From Gnetum montanum (taxonomy: Eukaryota > Streptophyta > Gnetopsida > Gnetales > Gnetaceae): 44,332 nucleotides of DNA. The stretch lies in contig MNCI01026985.1 in assembly GCA_015680685.1 (NCBI GenBank), forward strand, positions 142,827 to 187,158, given 5' to 3'. Positions 30,038 through 41,090 of the stretch are shown here, in pieces. Numbering within the stretch: the first letter of the stretch is position 1; every line of letters starts with the position of its first letter. Both the position numbers and the translations under genes were made by a program. The notes beneath the pieces are model-generated. The model had not been told where the DNA came from, made no database searches, and saw only the letters and a program-made list of their open reading frames with translations.

Positions 30038-32295
30038 ATGTCTTCTCACAGGAGGGAGATATCCACCCCCACCGATGCCATAGGAGTGTCGGGTGGTGTA
30101 CAAGCATCCTGATGAGTACATCCCTGATTTCACATTCATCCTACATCAGGATGAGCATCTACGATGGAAGGACATGGAAGAAAATATTGTACACCCTCCC
30201 GACCGATCGGCTCCTACGATGTTGTTTCACAATCTTGGCAGATTGGGCATCCAGGACCTTGGAGCAGAGTATGTCATGGAGGACCATGACTACCGAGACT
30301 ATCATCCCACTGAGGCTCAACGAGCAAGAGATCAACAGCAGGTGGACATATATGAACAGCTGAAGGGAAAACAATTTAGTAATTCCTTATTTTCACAAGG
30401 GATGCCAGACGATGGGGATCCCATCTTCATGACACCCATTCAACTGAACTTCCCCTGGGGTAGTAGGTCCTCCAGTCCATGATTCATTCCAAGCATCTAG
30501 GTGGCCAAGATTCCCAAGGGGATGGAGGGTCACATAGCAAGGATAAATAGGAAAATCAAGACCATCATTAGGGTAGAGGGAGAGATCCCTCTCCTTCGTC
30601 TCCATCCTCTCACTCTCCTTCTCCTTTTTCCAGTTCAGGCTCTGATCATAATCGAGGTAGGAGGAAGCAAAAGGACAGGTGCAAAAAGGTTCAAAAGGAT
30701 CAGAAGGAGAAACATGAGGAAACACGTGAACCATCACGTGATGCTCACCGGCATGAAAGGAGGGATAGCTGGAATCGTCACAGACATCATGGTTCCCAGC
30801 AGGACTATGATTCAGATGAGCCATTGTTGGCTACCCGGAGTATGCTCCAGATCTCTGAGGTCATTCAAATCCCCAGTAGGCACATGAAGGATAGCTAGAT
30901 CAAGTGATTTGATATGAACAACATCCCCAGATTTGAAGGGGGATACAATTGTGATCTGCAGACTCACTTGCAGGCATTCCATGATGCCTGCACCCTGCAA
31001 AACATTGACAATGATTGGCAGAAGTTGAAGTTGTTCCCTTGCACACTCATCAAAGAAGCTAAAACTTGGTACCAGTCCTTGGAGCCAGAATCAATCAGAA
31101 GATGGAGTACGATGCTTGAAATTTTCAATGAAAATATCAAACATACTCCAAAGTGGTGAATCTGAGATGGCAGATCCAAGGCTGGAAACAAGGGAATCAT
31201 GAACCCTTGCCACCATGAGCAGGTACTACTCGTTGTTGCATCGGTACCCTTACTCTCAGCGGGCATAGCTTCGCCACATCATTGATGGGCTCTATTTTGA
31301 AACGTGAAAGATCCTTGGCGTGTACGCCTAGGGACAACTGTCAGAGTTAAGGGCCCATCAATTGCAATGCCTCATTAAACAGGTGGCCAAAGAGGAAGGA
31401 GAACTTAGGAAAAAGGAGAGTGCAAAAGAATTCAATTAGGACCCTTCCCTTATAAAAAGGGAAGTCCATTTTTTTATGAGGATTAAGAATCATCATTGGA
31501 AGCAGTGGTAAACTAAAAGACCTTGCCATTACAAAAGTTCACATCTGAAATTTCGGCAAAGGTGGATAAGATGTGGGACTCTTTGAACGAAAGGGTCGAA
31601 AGCATGTTGAAAATTGCAAAGGATTCTAGAGCACAAGGTAATGACCATGATCGATGCAGGAAGAAGGAAGCTGAATGTGCCCAATATAAGGGAAAAGGCA
31701 AGGTTTCTGTAGCAGAGTAGATTGCAGACTCTGACACCGAGCAGAAAGATGAATGTGGCATATGCCAATATGAACATTCTAAGGGATCTTATCTTGTGGT
31801 GTCACATCTTCAAGAGTATGGGGTGTACGAATTGAACCCTTTCTTGGCACAAAGGCAAATAACCTGAAGGTTGCCTTATCCACAAGGTAATTCTAGGTGG
31901 TTCCACCAGCAGCAGCAAGGATACTATCCAAGTGGAGCGCCACTACAACCAAATGAATACTTCCAACAATGGAAGCACCCACAAACATGAGGGATGCCAC
32001 CTCCAAGGCATCAGTACCCTTACAAATAGCTATATCCCTATGGGTACTATGTTTAGCAACTGGTCTCTCCAAGGGACTCTTCTAGCCATGAGGCCTTTCA
32101 AAGTCATTACCACCCCTAGAGTATTTTCGCCCTCAATCTTCATCACCCCAGGGGGAAAACCCATATCTCTTTTATCCTCCATCACCTTCTCTTACCACTT
32201 CTCCACCACATCCCACTCAGCTTCCACCTACTCCATCAATGCAGGGATAGATATCACCATAGCTATAGCAATGAAACATCACGAGGGTTGTTAAC
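30038..32295 (+). pseudogene. Element B gag
   Basis: Start at 30038 (MSSHRREISTP). A frame change near 30080 leads to VVYKHPDEYIPDFTFILHQD and a 129-codon open stretch (30093-30482). A Lys/Arg/His/Ser-rich stretch follows. The capsid core is open at 30914-31159: MNNIPRFEGGYNCDLQTHLQ, KTWYQSLEPESIRRW. Then KVDKMWDSLNERVE (31550-31600) and the CQYEHSKGS box (31760-31790), and a Pro/Gln/Tyr-rich tail to 32290. The order equals that of A and C. The protein would form the particle shell. Frame changes at about five places. Confidence 0.78.
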
Positions 32296-33110
32296 TTGCA
32301 ACCGGCACCTCAGCCGAATGGACCGGAACTCACACCATGGAAACGTCCCTTTTTCCAACCCAATAATCTAAACATACCCTCGCATACACCTATGTCCAGT
32401 GCCTCTGAACCTATAAACACCTCCCCTATTCCACCACCAAAGCAGCCTCCAAGCCAACAACAACAACACTCCAACATCCAGACGATCATGCTCACCCGTG
32501 CTGTGACAGACTAGGTCAAAGTAGGTCACCTTCCCCGAAAATTGATTGATCCGAGAAGCCGCCTCATCTATCTTCAGGTGGCAGAGAATGAGCCATGCAA
32601 AGCTCTTCTAGACTCGAGGTCAAGGGTCAATTTGATCTCTCATGATATATACAAGAACTGGAACCTGCCCCCGCTAAATAGGAGAGCAACATCCGGCTCG
32701 AGTTAGCAGTCTGTGGATGGTCCTACCTTGCTGATTTCCTGGTCATCTGTGTAGAGAACTGCAAGGGAAACTTCCTAATCATCATGGAAAGGGCCTAGCT
32801 AAGCACAGGGGATACACGACTAGGCCTCCGTGATCTATCCCTTGAAATTTCCAAGGAAAATCCTTTCGGGAAGTATGCTAAGAGGATATCCATTCAAGCA
32901 TGCAGTCGGTGTACCGAGGAATCACCTATTCAACAGTGCCTGTATGCATCAGCCACTAACTAAGAAGGCACCTAGTGGCTGACAGCTGATGCTAGCAGCA
33001 CATTGTGCATGGAACCATCAGAGGGGCTTGTGCAAGCCTACATTGATAGCAGAGATGAAATGGAGGAGATTAATCAACAGGTCTCCACTGTTGATGACTA
33101 AGATGACTGG
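32296..33110 (+). pseudogene. Element B protease region
   Basis: A Pro/Gln-rich lead-in is followed by MLTRAVTD and HLPRKLIDP (as in A and C), then LLDSRSRVNLIS. Here the catalytic Asp is kept but the glycine of DSG is Arg. Just after, about 17 residues present in A and C (the SIIVPLGLVEDIV segment) are missing in an in-frame deletion near 32704. Further on, IIMERA-stop-LS matches the IIMGRAWLS strand. Several frame changes follow; the tail with CTEESPIQQC and WLTADASST links to RT. Confidence 0.66.
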
Positions 33111-34730
33111 GGAAAGCTAGAAATCCCTAAGAACCTCAAACAAGAGCCCTTGGAGCTAAAGTATTTACAGGCTCACTTGGAATACGCATTTTTGCAGAAT
33201 GGAAAGCCGTTAATCATTAATGCCACCCTTGCTCCAGATCAGAAGAATAAATTGCTAGAGGTTGTAAACAAATGGGTTGCTACATTCGCATGGTTATATC
33301 CTGAGTTGATTGGAGTTGATCCTAGGGTCTGCCAACATCAGATCTATCTTGACCTTTCCATGAAGCCATGATGATATCCACAAAGACAGTTGAATCCCAA
33401 ATTGAAGTAGATCGAATAAGATGAAATTGAACAATTGCTAAAGGTGGGATTCATCTATTCTGTTGCTGATAGTGAATGGGTTAGCCCACTTGTTATTGTG
33501 CCTAAGAAAGATGGCAAGTGGAGGGTTTGTATTGATTTATGGTTGCTCAATATGATGACCTTCAAGGACCACTTCCCACTTCCATTTGTGGACCAAGTGT
33601 TGGACACCATAGCAGGGCACCGCTACTACAGCTTTTTGGATGGTTATAATGGTTATAACCAAATCCAAATAACACTAGAGGACCAGGCCAAAACTACTTT
33701 CACAAGTCCATGGGGGACTTTCACATATAAGAAGATGCCCTTTGGCCTATGCAATGCACCTGCTACGTTCCAACACCTTGTCCTAAGCATCTTCCAGCAA
33801 CAAATCGGCAATGGTGTAGAACTCTTCATGGATGACTTTTCCACCTATGGGACCACGTTCGAGCAAGCCTTGGACTATCTTGAGTAGGTTCTCAAACAGT
33901 GTGTAGACACCAATATGCGGCTCAATTGGTAGAAAAGCCATTTGATGGTCCAAGAAGGCATTGTGTTGGGGCATCTCATCTCACAAACATGGATCAGCAT
34001 AGATCCTGAAAAGATCAGGGTCATTCGAGGAATCACCTGTCAACCAAGTACCATCAAAGATGTTCAATGATTCCTTGGACACACTAGTTACTACCAGAAA
34101 TTAATTGAAAACTTCTTGAAGATCGCCAAGCCATTGGTAGAGTTGACAAAAAAGGATGCTCTGTTCATCTAGACCAAGGAATGCGAGTCTGCATTCCAAG
34201 TGCTAAAATAGAAACTTTTAGAAACTCCAGTTCTATGAGCCCCTCATTGGTCTAGACCCTTTCACATTATGATGGACACATCTAACTATGCCTTGGGAGC
34301 TGTGCTTACATAGTGTGATGATTAGAAACGTCCCTATTATATCCACTATGCAAGCCATAGTATTGTGGGTGCTGAGTTGAACTACACCACCACAGAAAAG
34401 GAATTGATGGCGGTGGTGTTCACCTTGAAGAAATTTCGGCACTATGTGCTCGGATACGAGGTGTTTGTGCATACCAACCATAGTGCTATTCGGTTCCTAA
34501 TGAACAAACCAATGGTGAGCCTGCACATTATCTGTTGGCTGGTGATTCTTCAGGAGTTTGATCTTACCATGGTAGATAGAAAGGGGACTAAGAATCTGGT
34601 TGCTGACCACTTGTCTCGATTGCGATGGGATGACGCAGAAGAGGAGGAGCCCTTATCCGACCAATTTCCAGATGAACTCCTCTTCACAGGTGTAGTTGAT
34701 CCGCAAGTAACCAAGCAATCCCCTTGATTC
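33111..34730 (+). pseudogene. Element B reverse transcriptase and RNase H
   Basis: One frame with stops. The N-terminal linker LEYAFLQNGKPLIINATL is typical of Athila pol. RT: WVSPLVIVPKKDGKWRVCID, DHFPLPFVDQVLD, YSFLDGYNGYNQIQI, SPWGTFTYKKMPFGLCNAPA, and catalytic VELFMDDFSTYG (33819-33854), where FMDD rather than YVDD marks the Athila group. RNase H: MMDTSNYALGAVLT, TTTEKELMAVVFTLKKF, and VHTNHSAIRFL where the Asp of TDH is Asn. Premature stops include 33363, 33885 and others. Produces the DNA copy of the element. Confidence 0.87.
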
Positions 34731-36010
34731 AGCTACATCCTCACCTACCTCACCACGCAAGAGTTGCCAAAGGAGTGGAACCATCGGTAGAAACAACAAT
34801 TTCTCCATAAGGCCAAGCATTTCATGGAAATTAATGGCCACCTGTACAAGGTGTGCGCATATGGCTTGGTTTGATGGTGTGTCCCTGATGATGATACGCT
34901 ACACGTCCTCCAGGATGCTCATGAGGGCCCTTGTGGAGGCCACTATGCTAGACACCGCACTGCCATTAAGATCCTGCTTGCAGGGTATTACTGGCCTACC
35001 ATCTTCAGGGATGCATAATGGTTCACCTACTCCTGTGAACGATGCCAGAGGGATGGTGGAATGACAACACGGTTGGAGGGACCTCAATAGTGGATCTAGC
35101 CACTAGAGCCCTTCAACATTTGGGGTATCGACTTCATGGGACTCATCACACCCCTATCAAATGGGAAGGCCTACATCATCATAGCTGTGGACTACTATAC
35201 AAAGTGGGCCAAAGCAGCAGCCGTTGTTGATTGTTCTTCCAGCACCTCCACATAATTTGTCCAACAACAAATTGTTAACAGGTTTGGAGTGCCACATGCA
35301 CTCATTTCAGATAATGGAACTCACTTTACGGGTGTCACTTTTTGGAAACTCATGCAGCGCTTAGGGGTAACGCATAAATTCACAACTCCCTATCACCCCC
35401 AAGCCAATGGGAAAGCCAAAGTCACCAATAGGAAGATCACCAAGATCCTTACCTGAACCATCAGCAAATACAGGAGGGATTGGAGCACTAAGCTTAACGA
35501 TGCCCTATGGGCCTATCGCTCCACTTGGAAACTTACTGTAGGATACTCTCCCTATGAGTTAGTGTACAGAAATTTGCCAACACTTCCCATTCAGGCCGAA
35601 CTCCATACATTATCCACCGCCAATGACTTAGGCCTTGACCTCTTGCTAGCACAACGTGAACGACTGATGAATCTAAGTGTGCTAGATGAGAACTGATTAG
35701 TGGCCCTGTCCTCCAATGAGATCCACAAGGCCTACAACAAAAAAACGAAACGATCTTAGCATTTGGAAGGTCACGTTTAGATGTGGAGACAAGGTGTTGT
35801 ATTGGAACCCCTCACACGTATCCCAACCAACCAAGTTTCAAACATTGTAGGAGGGACCTTACATTGTCTCTGAAACCTTCCCATCTGGGGCCTTGCTCAT
35901 CCACAAACCTGCGAACCCCACCAGAACATAGTTAGTCAACCACCACCAACTGAAATCTTTCCACAAACTCCCCTCAACCAGTGCAATTGCCTCGTCATCA
36001 CTTGGTCAAC
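34731..36010 (+). pseudogene. Element B integrase
   Basis: Same frame as RT for the zinc region: EGPCGGHYARHRT and SCERCQRDGG. Core: WGIDFMGLITPL (first Asp), ISDNGTHFTG (second Asp), then ANGKAKVTNRKI, in which the third catalytic residue, Glu in GQAEV, is Lys. The C-terminal part (35600-35990) is shifted and rich in stops. DNA insertion activity would be lost. The frame ends near 36010, just ahead of a polypurine-like tract. Confidence 0.85.
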
Positions 36011-36048
36011 CACACTCAATTTTTCGCATCTCCTCCTTTTCACCTAAT

Positions 36049-36060
36049 CGTGGGGGAGAC
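36049..36060 (+). promoter_or_regulatory. Internal polypurine-like tract 1 in element B
   Basis: CGTGGGGGAGAC followed by TGTCATCC, directly after the integrase end: the layout of a PPT followed by an LTR start. Compare 37802-37812 and 41081-41090. Confidence 0.4.
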
Positions 36061-36652
36061 TGTCATCCCTGCTGACCTATTCCACTATACCCCTCGTCAT
36101 TTTGTCACTTTTTGTTTTACAATTTTTTGTTTTTCACCATCGTTTATACGTTTGCAAATTCTTTGTACATTTTTTCCTTTCTTTACTTATTTTTCCATTT
36201 CTTTGTGGATGTTTTATTTTTCGTGTAATTGCTAATTCATCTTCTTGTTGTCTTCAGATGTCTGGCATGGATGGTTTTTGTTGCGATGGGTAATGTGTAC
36301 TCGTCCACCTAGTTGTCTAGTTTCCGCCCTTGCATGGTTCTTGTTTGGACTTTACGTCTACTTTCCACTCAGAAAATTGGCAATGAGTTCACGTCATCCA
36401 TCCATTCACCCACTCCATGGTTTTCATTCTATTGAGAACATGCAACCCCTTCCCTTAACAACATTTTAATTAATGTGTGACTTGTGTGGTTCCCAGACTT
36501 GAGGATGACCCAATGGTTTGAATCAGGTGTGACTTCAAGGGGAATGCAATATTCATTGCTCAGTTTTGCCCTCTAAGGTTGTTGGTATGTCCTTACAGAT
36601 TTCCTATCGCTCCATGTCCTTCTCTCCATGGAAGCTTCTAGGCAGTTCGACC

Positions 36653-36820
36653 TTGCATGGTGTGGTCCTCACTAAAAAATTCAAAAAAAACATGAGGATT
36701 CAAAGCACGCCCCTTGGTCGGATGCATGCGAACATGCATGGGTCTTTGCATGGTGTGGTTCCCCCAAAAGATAAAAAAAAAGAGAATATCACTGTGTGGG
36801 AATTCAAAGCACACCCCTTA
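36653..36820 (+). repeat. Conserved 3' UTR box, two tandem units
   Basis: Units 36653-36715 and 36744-36820, each TTGCATGGTGTGGT, A-rich tract, then TTCAAAGCAC(G/A)CCCCTT. One unit exists in element C at 1333-1402 (minus strand). Confidence 0.65.
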
Positions 36821-37633
36821 AACCACCCCTAACAGGCCACCGTACTAGTTATGGGACTTCCTTGGTCCCCTCTAACTTCGTCCCATTCTACTTCCTTCCT
36901 CTCATGTTTTTTGGAGTGCTGGTTCTTTGTGGGGTCATTCTTGCTTCCTTAGGGGATGGTCGGCACTTCATCTATTGCTGCGATGTCATTGAATGCGGAT
37001 GGTTTTTGGGTCTAAAATCATGAATGGTTCTACCAGGTCACTTAACCACATTTACACATGGGGTTTCATGTGACCGACGATCGGAATACCATTCTCTCGT
37101 CTCTCTTTCTTCATCCAGTTCTCTCCACAACTCACCTCACTACCTATTTTATGTCGTGAAGGTTTATCATGATTATCATGGGTTTCCATGCCTTGGTGGA
37201 ATCTTTTGGGTAGGAGTCTTACCTGGCAAACACCATTTCTTTGCCCCGGGGTCCACGGACCCTGATGTTGAGGAATATGTAGGGGCTACTAAGGCTATGG
37301 CCTGCTATGGGGAGGACCCACCTGCATTTCCTTGGTCCCACTTGTTAAGTCTCCCATCCTTTGGATTTCATGGTTAACTAGTTTTCGGGTCCCATTGCTC
37401 AATTTATTCCCCGCGGAGCTCTTTTTTGAGTCCAGTTCTCCTATTTTTGTCTCTTTTTTGTGCTTAGTTACCTTCCTCATGTCCTTAGCCATGTCCGGGC
37501 CTCTCACGTGCTTCAACCGCCTCAATTTGGCATTTCAAATTCATCATCTAGGGCTTTCTATGGGTTGGTCAACGCTAGTCAATGGGTAAACATCCCTGCG
37601 TCGATGAGGCCCCGTCCACGCAGCACCTAACCC

Positions 37634-37646
37634 CTATATATACCCC
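37634..37646 (+). promoter_or_regulatory. Internal TATA-like box upstream of the additional ORF
   Basis: CTATATATACCCC, preceded at 37592-37625 by GCGTCGATGAGGCCCCGTCC and CACGCAGC, which resembles the LTR promoter region (about 7860-7890). A purine tract follows at 37803. It might drive the additional ORF as a separate transcript. Confidence 0.4.
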
Positions 37647-37801
37647 ACCGCACTTTGCATTTTTTCATCATTTGGAGTCCAAATTGAGGGGAGTTTTTGC
37701 CATTTTTTCTACCTAACCTTTCCCAATGCACCTACATTCCATCGCGAGTCCGCATCAACCACATCCTTTCCCTTTTAAGCAACTGGAGGTATGCTCTCAG
37801 T

Positions 37802-37812
37802 CGTGGGGGGGA
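37802..37812 (+). promoter_or_regulatory. Internal polypurine-like tract 2 in element B
   Basis: CTCAGTCGTGGGGGGG (37796-37811), nearly the same as GCTCAGTCGTGGGGGTA before the 3' LTR. An (AATT)n microsatellite follows at 37827-37858. Confidence 0.45.
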
Positions 37813-38011
37813 TGTGCCTATGTGTAATTAATTAATTAATTAATTAGTTGATTAATTATGGAAATTTTTGCCCTAACCCATAAATTAACCCTCCAGAAGA
37901 CTTAACGATGTGCCTGTGCCAAAAACATAACTTGGTCAAACTGAGAAAGTGTATACGGACCATCTTAAGCTACTTATGAATGGTATAACGGATGGTTATG
38001 TTTGATTGCAA

Positions 38012-40840
38012 ATGGCACCCAAACCGAGGCACCCAAGGGATGAAGGACCATCACAACCAAGGGACAAGCACCCATGCACGAGAAGGGGATGAGGTGTGCA
38101 ACCGCTAGAGCATGTGGAGGGCTCTCATGCAACAAGGCCCTTCTACGAAAGACCTGACGTGGAACTGTTCATCAGATTCCCAAAGAGAAGATTCCCAGCG
38201 AGAAATCACTCGGGGATGAGACCTCTTGGATAGCACCACGGCTTGAGGTCACCCTGACCCAAGCCTGCCTTGATGCTATCACGCCAAAAGAGGTGCAATG
38301 AACGATCCTCCGAGAGCTAAATTTTGGACCATTCCTCGAGAAGGTGCTAGAAGACGTGAGGCTCCAACTGCAGAATTATCCGATGTGGCCAATCATCATA
38401 ACCAATGATGAATGGTACTTAGGAGAAACTTATCTCTTCTGGATGAATCGGCAACCAGGGTCTAGAGTAATAATCAAAGACATTTATGTCTCTTACTCTT
38501 TAGAGGTGATAACGCAGGCTCTAGGGTTGCCTAAAACTAGGGCATATGTGGTAGAAATTCCAAAACAGGCTGATCCAGAGGTAAAGGCGCAATGGACCTG
38601 ATGGTGCTATGGGGTAGAGCATAAGGAATTTGGCTCCTTAACCATGGTGGAGAGAGTGTACTCCAAAATCGTGTCTTACCACCTAAACCCAACAGTAAGA
38701 CCCAGCAAAATCATAGCCTTTTCTGCTCGTGCATGTGTCGCCTTGAGTGGAAAATTTCCTATGATTCTTCCACAGCTGTTGTTTCTGGAGATTGAAAAAA
38801 GGTTTGCTAAGAACAAACATGGAAGATGAGCTCTCCCATTTACCTGCCTAATCCAAAAATTGTGCAAATGGGCAAGGATAGCACGATATTCCAACGATGT
38901 AATCCGGCACGTCCTAATTGCCTCGTGACAAGAGATGATGAAAGACAAAACTCCTCCTGCAACCATGTCCACCACTTGCACAAACAATGCAGCCGAGCTC
39001 GTAAAACATAGCAGAATACATCCGCGAGATTCGGGAAATGCTGTTGAGCCAACAAGAGCAATCCGGCAGGCTTGGTGGAGGAGAAGATCCTTCAGTCTTT
39101 CACCCTACCATGAGCCACCTCGAGCAAGTGGCTCAATTAGTTAGCTTACTTGAAAGGGCAGGGTCGATATTCTCCATCACCTGAGCACAAGTTCCAACCA
39201 GAACAGATCCAAGCATCCGAGATGTATCAACATCAATCCAACAGTTGTTCCCTAAAATTTCATGGAATGCTGCTACCTTCTCAGTCCGCTTGGAAGATGG
39301 TGAAGGGGCGACGGTCCTGGCGATGCAGCACTAGGGACAAGACGTTGCGGCCAAAGTGGTTGCTGACATAATCGCTACAGCTCTCAATGCACCGACAGCA
39401 CTTGTACTAAACATTCATGGACTACAAGATGTACAGGTGTTTTTTGGAACTTCGCATAGCTAGATTGATGTAGCCTAACATGAAGAGTTATTGGACCAAC
39501 TGGTGGAAACGAGGCAACCACTTTCGGATGTCTTCGACCTTCCGAACAACATTACTGCAGCCCAGTCAGAGCTGCTCTTGGCAAGGGGCAAGAGCCTTAT
39601 TTTGGAAGGGCAACTTGAAGCTGCTCAAGTTGCTTGTTAGCGCTTGGCAACTGAGGTAGCCCTATTAAGAGCCCAGCTTGTCGATCCAGCCATCCTCAAC
39701 TACAAAATCACCAAAGATAAAGCTTTTCAATAGCTTCAGCTTAAACTTCAAGTTATTGAGGATGTACGGGAGACAGCGATCCTTGACAAGTCCATAGTAG
39801 ATGCCTGAGTGTATCACTTAGAGAAGGACTTGGCGGAGGTTTGCCAGGAGAACGTATAGCTAACCGCGGAAGTTCATTGCCTGCATAATGTTGGTGCAGA
39901 AAATAAACACATGAAAACTTTCACCCACCAATAGCAGGAAGAGCTAGCTAGGGTGAACGTTGACATAAGAATGTTGGCTACTGAAAATCAAAATCTGTCA
40001 ATGGAGGAGGTTCAGGCATTGCAACAGAAGTCTGCAATTGAAATTTCTGCTTGGAAAAATAAGGCCCTAAAATTTGAAAAAGTTAAAAATCATTACAGGG
40101 ACCAAGTGGGATTGCAAAAGGAGGCAAATGAGAAACACATTCAATTCGCTAAAGCCAAGATGAACCGAGCACTCCAGCAGCTCCGAGAGGGAGGCAATGT
40201 ATGGCATTCTATCTTCGATGGGTTGAACACCTATAATAAAGTAGAAATCCATCTAAAGGAGCTGCAAATTGAGGAAATAACAGAGTACATGGAATTGACC
40301 AACCTCTGATATGCAAACTTGGCTATGCTCATAGCCGGGAGACCGTAGTTAGAATTGGAAAAACAAGTGGCTGTCTTGTATTCCCTATACGAGGGAGAGT
40401 TCCAGGCGCACAAAGCAACAAAGAAAAAGCTACAAATGGTAAACGTAGAACTCAAGGTTCTCCGCACAAGCTTTGAAGGCCAACGTACACGGAGGACCTA
40501 GGCTAAAGAATGAATGACTACCAGCAACTGCAGGCATCAATCTGAGCATTCGACATTGAACGCAAGCAGTTCATAGCTTGGTTTGTCAACTTGAAAGAAC
40601 TCTTTCTAGCACTGCCATGCCCTTGGGAAGTTCCAGCTCTAGCACACATTAGAGAAGTCACTTGGACCGTGAACGATCCCAAAAGCAAAGAAGAAAAGAT
40701 GAGGGCTCACTTGGAGGCTTTTCAGCTGCCTCCAAAAGTTGCAGCTACTGCAGGGCAACCGTCATTCGCACTACCACCAATGCATGGGCCAGAGGCTGGA
40801 GAAGGTCCATCAGAACCACCGTCCCCAAGGACGGTGTGAT
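38012..40840 (+). pseudogene. Element B additional ORF (transposon-protein-like domain plus coiled coil)
   Basis: ATG at 38012 (MAPKPRHPRDEG) is the likely start; a frame change leads to RPFYERPDVELFIRFPKRRF and then the frame of 38344-38935: WYLGETYLFWMN, IYVSYSLEVITQALGLP, SKIIAFSARACVALSGKFP, LPFTCLIQKLCKWARI. This pattern resembles the putative plant transposon protein family of Athila-group accessory ORFs (inference). From about 39300 to 40500 the frame reads as a long coiled coil (AENQNLSMEEVQALQQKSA, KTLQ-like heptads; 118 codons open at 39953-40309). A Pro-rich tail (LPPMHGPEAGEGPSEPPSPR) ends at TGA 40837-40839. I see no signal peptide or membrane segment, so an envelope role is not supported. 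About ten stops. Confidence 0.66.
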
Positions 40841-41080
40841 CTTCTCCAGCAATTTTGTGCATCATCCTACACAGCAGAGGCTCCAGGACCAGCGAGGTGT
40901 TCAATTTTGTCTCTAAACACTGCCATTTTTGTAATTTTTCCTCCTCTGAAACTCGCGCACTTGGTCAAATTCATGTTGTGTTATGTGTGTGTCATGTATG
41001 TGTTTTAGTTATGTGTGTTTTAAATAAGAATCCATACCTTCCAAATTGTAAAGTAACTCGAGGAAGAGTTTTTGCTCAGT

Positions 41081-41090
41081 CGTGGGGGTA
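41081..41090 (+). promoter_or_regulatory. Element B polypurine tract
   Basis: CGTGGGGGTA immediately precedes TGATGAAG of the 3' LTR; GTGGGGG is the likely plus-strand primer. Confidence 0.7.

Larger units (their letters stand above)
36011..37800 (+). other. Element B 3' spacer between pol and the additional ORF
   Basis: No conserved protein frame. It contains a polypurine-like tract (36049-36060), a duplicated conserved box (36653-36820), a block around 37295-37330 shared with element C, and a TATA-like box at 37634-37646. Short frames at 36796-37377 have no support. Confidence 0.55.

Noticed and set aside
15487-35990. Reassigned TAG codon, given many TAG in conserved frames
   Set aside because: Plant nuclear genes use the standard code; TGA, TAA and frameshifts are also common, and the duplicate copies show CAG/TAG and CGA/TGA pairs.
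38012-40840. Envelope-like protein
   Set aside because: No signal peptide or membrane-spanning hydrophobic stretch seen; the region is mostly coiled coil.
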